DNA from: Limosilactobacillus antri DSM 16041
GTDB taxonomy: Bacteria; Bacillota; Bacilli; Lactobacillales; Lactobacillaceae
Reading direction: 5' to 3'
Length of the DNA: 64,000 nucleotides
NCBI RefSeq assembly: GCF_000160835.1
Contig: NZ_GG700733.1
Coordinates: forward strand, 452,920-516,919
Shown here one piece after another: positions 63,838-64,000 of this stretch (within the stretch, counting starts at the first letter, position 1; every line of letters starts with the position of its first letter). The notes below the pieces were generated by a model that saw nothing but the letters and a program-made list of their open reading frames with translations, was not told the DNA's origin and did not search any database. A program made the position numbers and the translations under genes.

Positions 63838-64000
63838 ATGACAAACATCTTTACAACGGGCCAGCCCCAGGATATTCCCGCGGTGCTGGCAAATAAGGAC
63901 CGGCGGGCGGCCCTTCAACAACGCCTGGTGGCGGCTCATCCGGACATGACGGTGGTGGCCGCGAAGCTCAATGTTCCGGGGCCGATTAAGAATAACCGGG
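63838..64000 (+). CDS. citX: CitX, holo-citrate lyase synthase (5' part only)
   Basis: Starts MTNIFTTGQPQDIPAVLANK and runs off the window at 54 codons. The pattern GQPQDI...VLANKDRRAALQQRL and KLNVPGPIKNN matches the N-terminus of CitX, which transfers the phosphoribosyl-dephospho-CoA group to CitD. GAAAGGAGCC precedes the ATG. It may be a CitXG fusion; that cannot be seen here. The gap after citF (95 bases) contains a possible -10 TATAAT. Confidence 0.85.
   Translation, partial: MTNIFTTGQPQDIPAVLANKDRRAALQQRLVAAHPDMTVVAAKLNVPGPIKNNR

Overview
The window looks like chromosome from a heterofermentative lactic acid bacterium of the family Lactobacillaceae, probably a Limosilactobacillus of moderately high GC. 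The pointers are T-box control, sortase LPXTG anchoring, TTG/GTG starts with strong Shine-Dalgarno sites, a malolactic enzyme, sucrose phosphorylase, citrate lyase and an Lsa-type ABC-F protein. I see no rRNA, tRNA, CRISPR array, prophage or intact insertion sequence. The window is dense with ordinary genes except for one decayed stretch (about 19.6-22.1 kb).

Layout. 0.1-3 kb: LPXTG surface protein, a 37-residue orphan protein and a GRP-family sugar permease. 3.1-8.3 kb: a sugar or polyol locus (FGGY kinase, SDR dehydrogenase, ROK regulator, GPH symporter). 8.6-12.5 kb: sucrose locus (GH32 sucrose hydrolase, OHS-type permease, LacI repressor) with paired operators and a perfect cre. 12.5-16.7 kb: T-box leader plus Ldh2-type dehydrogenase, a zinc alcohol dehydrogenase, an XRE regulator/DUF3278 membrane-protein pair and EF-P. 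16.7-24.5 kb: two inverted paralogues of a fused binding-protein/permease ABC gene, both with ArgR-like boxes, flanking a lipoprotein gene and the decayed region; then a GNAT. 24.6-31.9 kb: solo HerA-like ATPase, KtrB-KtrA potassium uptake, membrane-anchored methyltransferase, RecQ, YeiH-family exporter. 32-36.4 kb: esterase, Lsa-like ABC-F with a leader-peptide/attenuator region, DyP peroxidase and a divergent ABM-domain protein. 36.5-44 kb: sucrose phosphorylase with its permease, aldo-keto reductase, two serine acyl-enzyme proteins of the cell envelope, aldose epimerase. 44-49.1 kb: a 52-residue protein, a DUF2252 gene broken by one in-frame amber codon, a pRiA4b ORF-3-like protein, alcohol dehydrogenase, cyclophilin.

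49.2-64 kb is a coherent C4/C6 dicarboxylate and citrate region: MleR and malolactic enzyme; a fumC-fumarate reductase-malate dehydrogenase-antiporter operon; then the SorC-type regulator CitI diverging from malic enzyme, citC, citD, citE, citF and the start of citX. Read together, citrate is taken up (probably against succinate), split to acetate and oxaloacetate, and the oxaloacetate is either decarboxylated by the malic-enzyme homologue or reduced through malate and fumarate to succinate, consuming NADH.

The most interesting non-coding signals are: (1) a nearly identical element of about 180 bp present three times, each time directly behind the 3' end of a minus-strand gene, with a long stem showing a compensatory base change and a terminator-like hairpin; (2) the ABC-F leader, with a 22-codon reading frame that appears to start at ATT, followed by hairpins and a terminator; (3) a T-box, probably Met-specific, in front of a 2-hydroxyacid dehydrogenase; (4) a structured transcript ending in a terminator upstream of ktrB.
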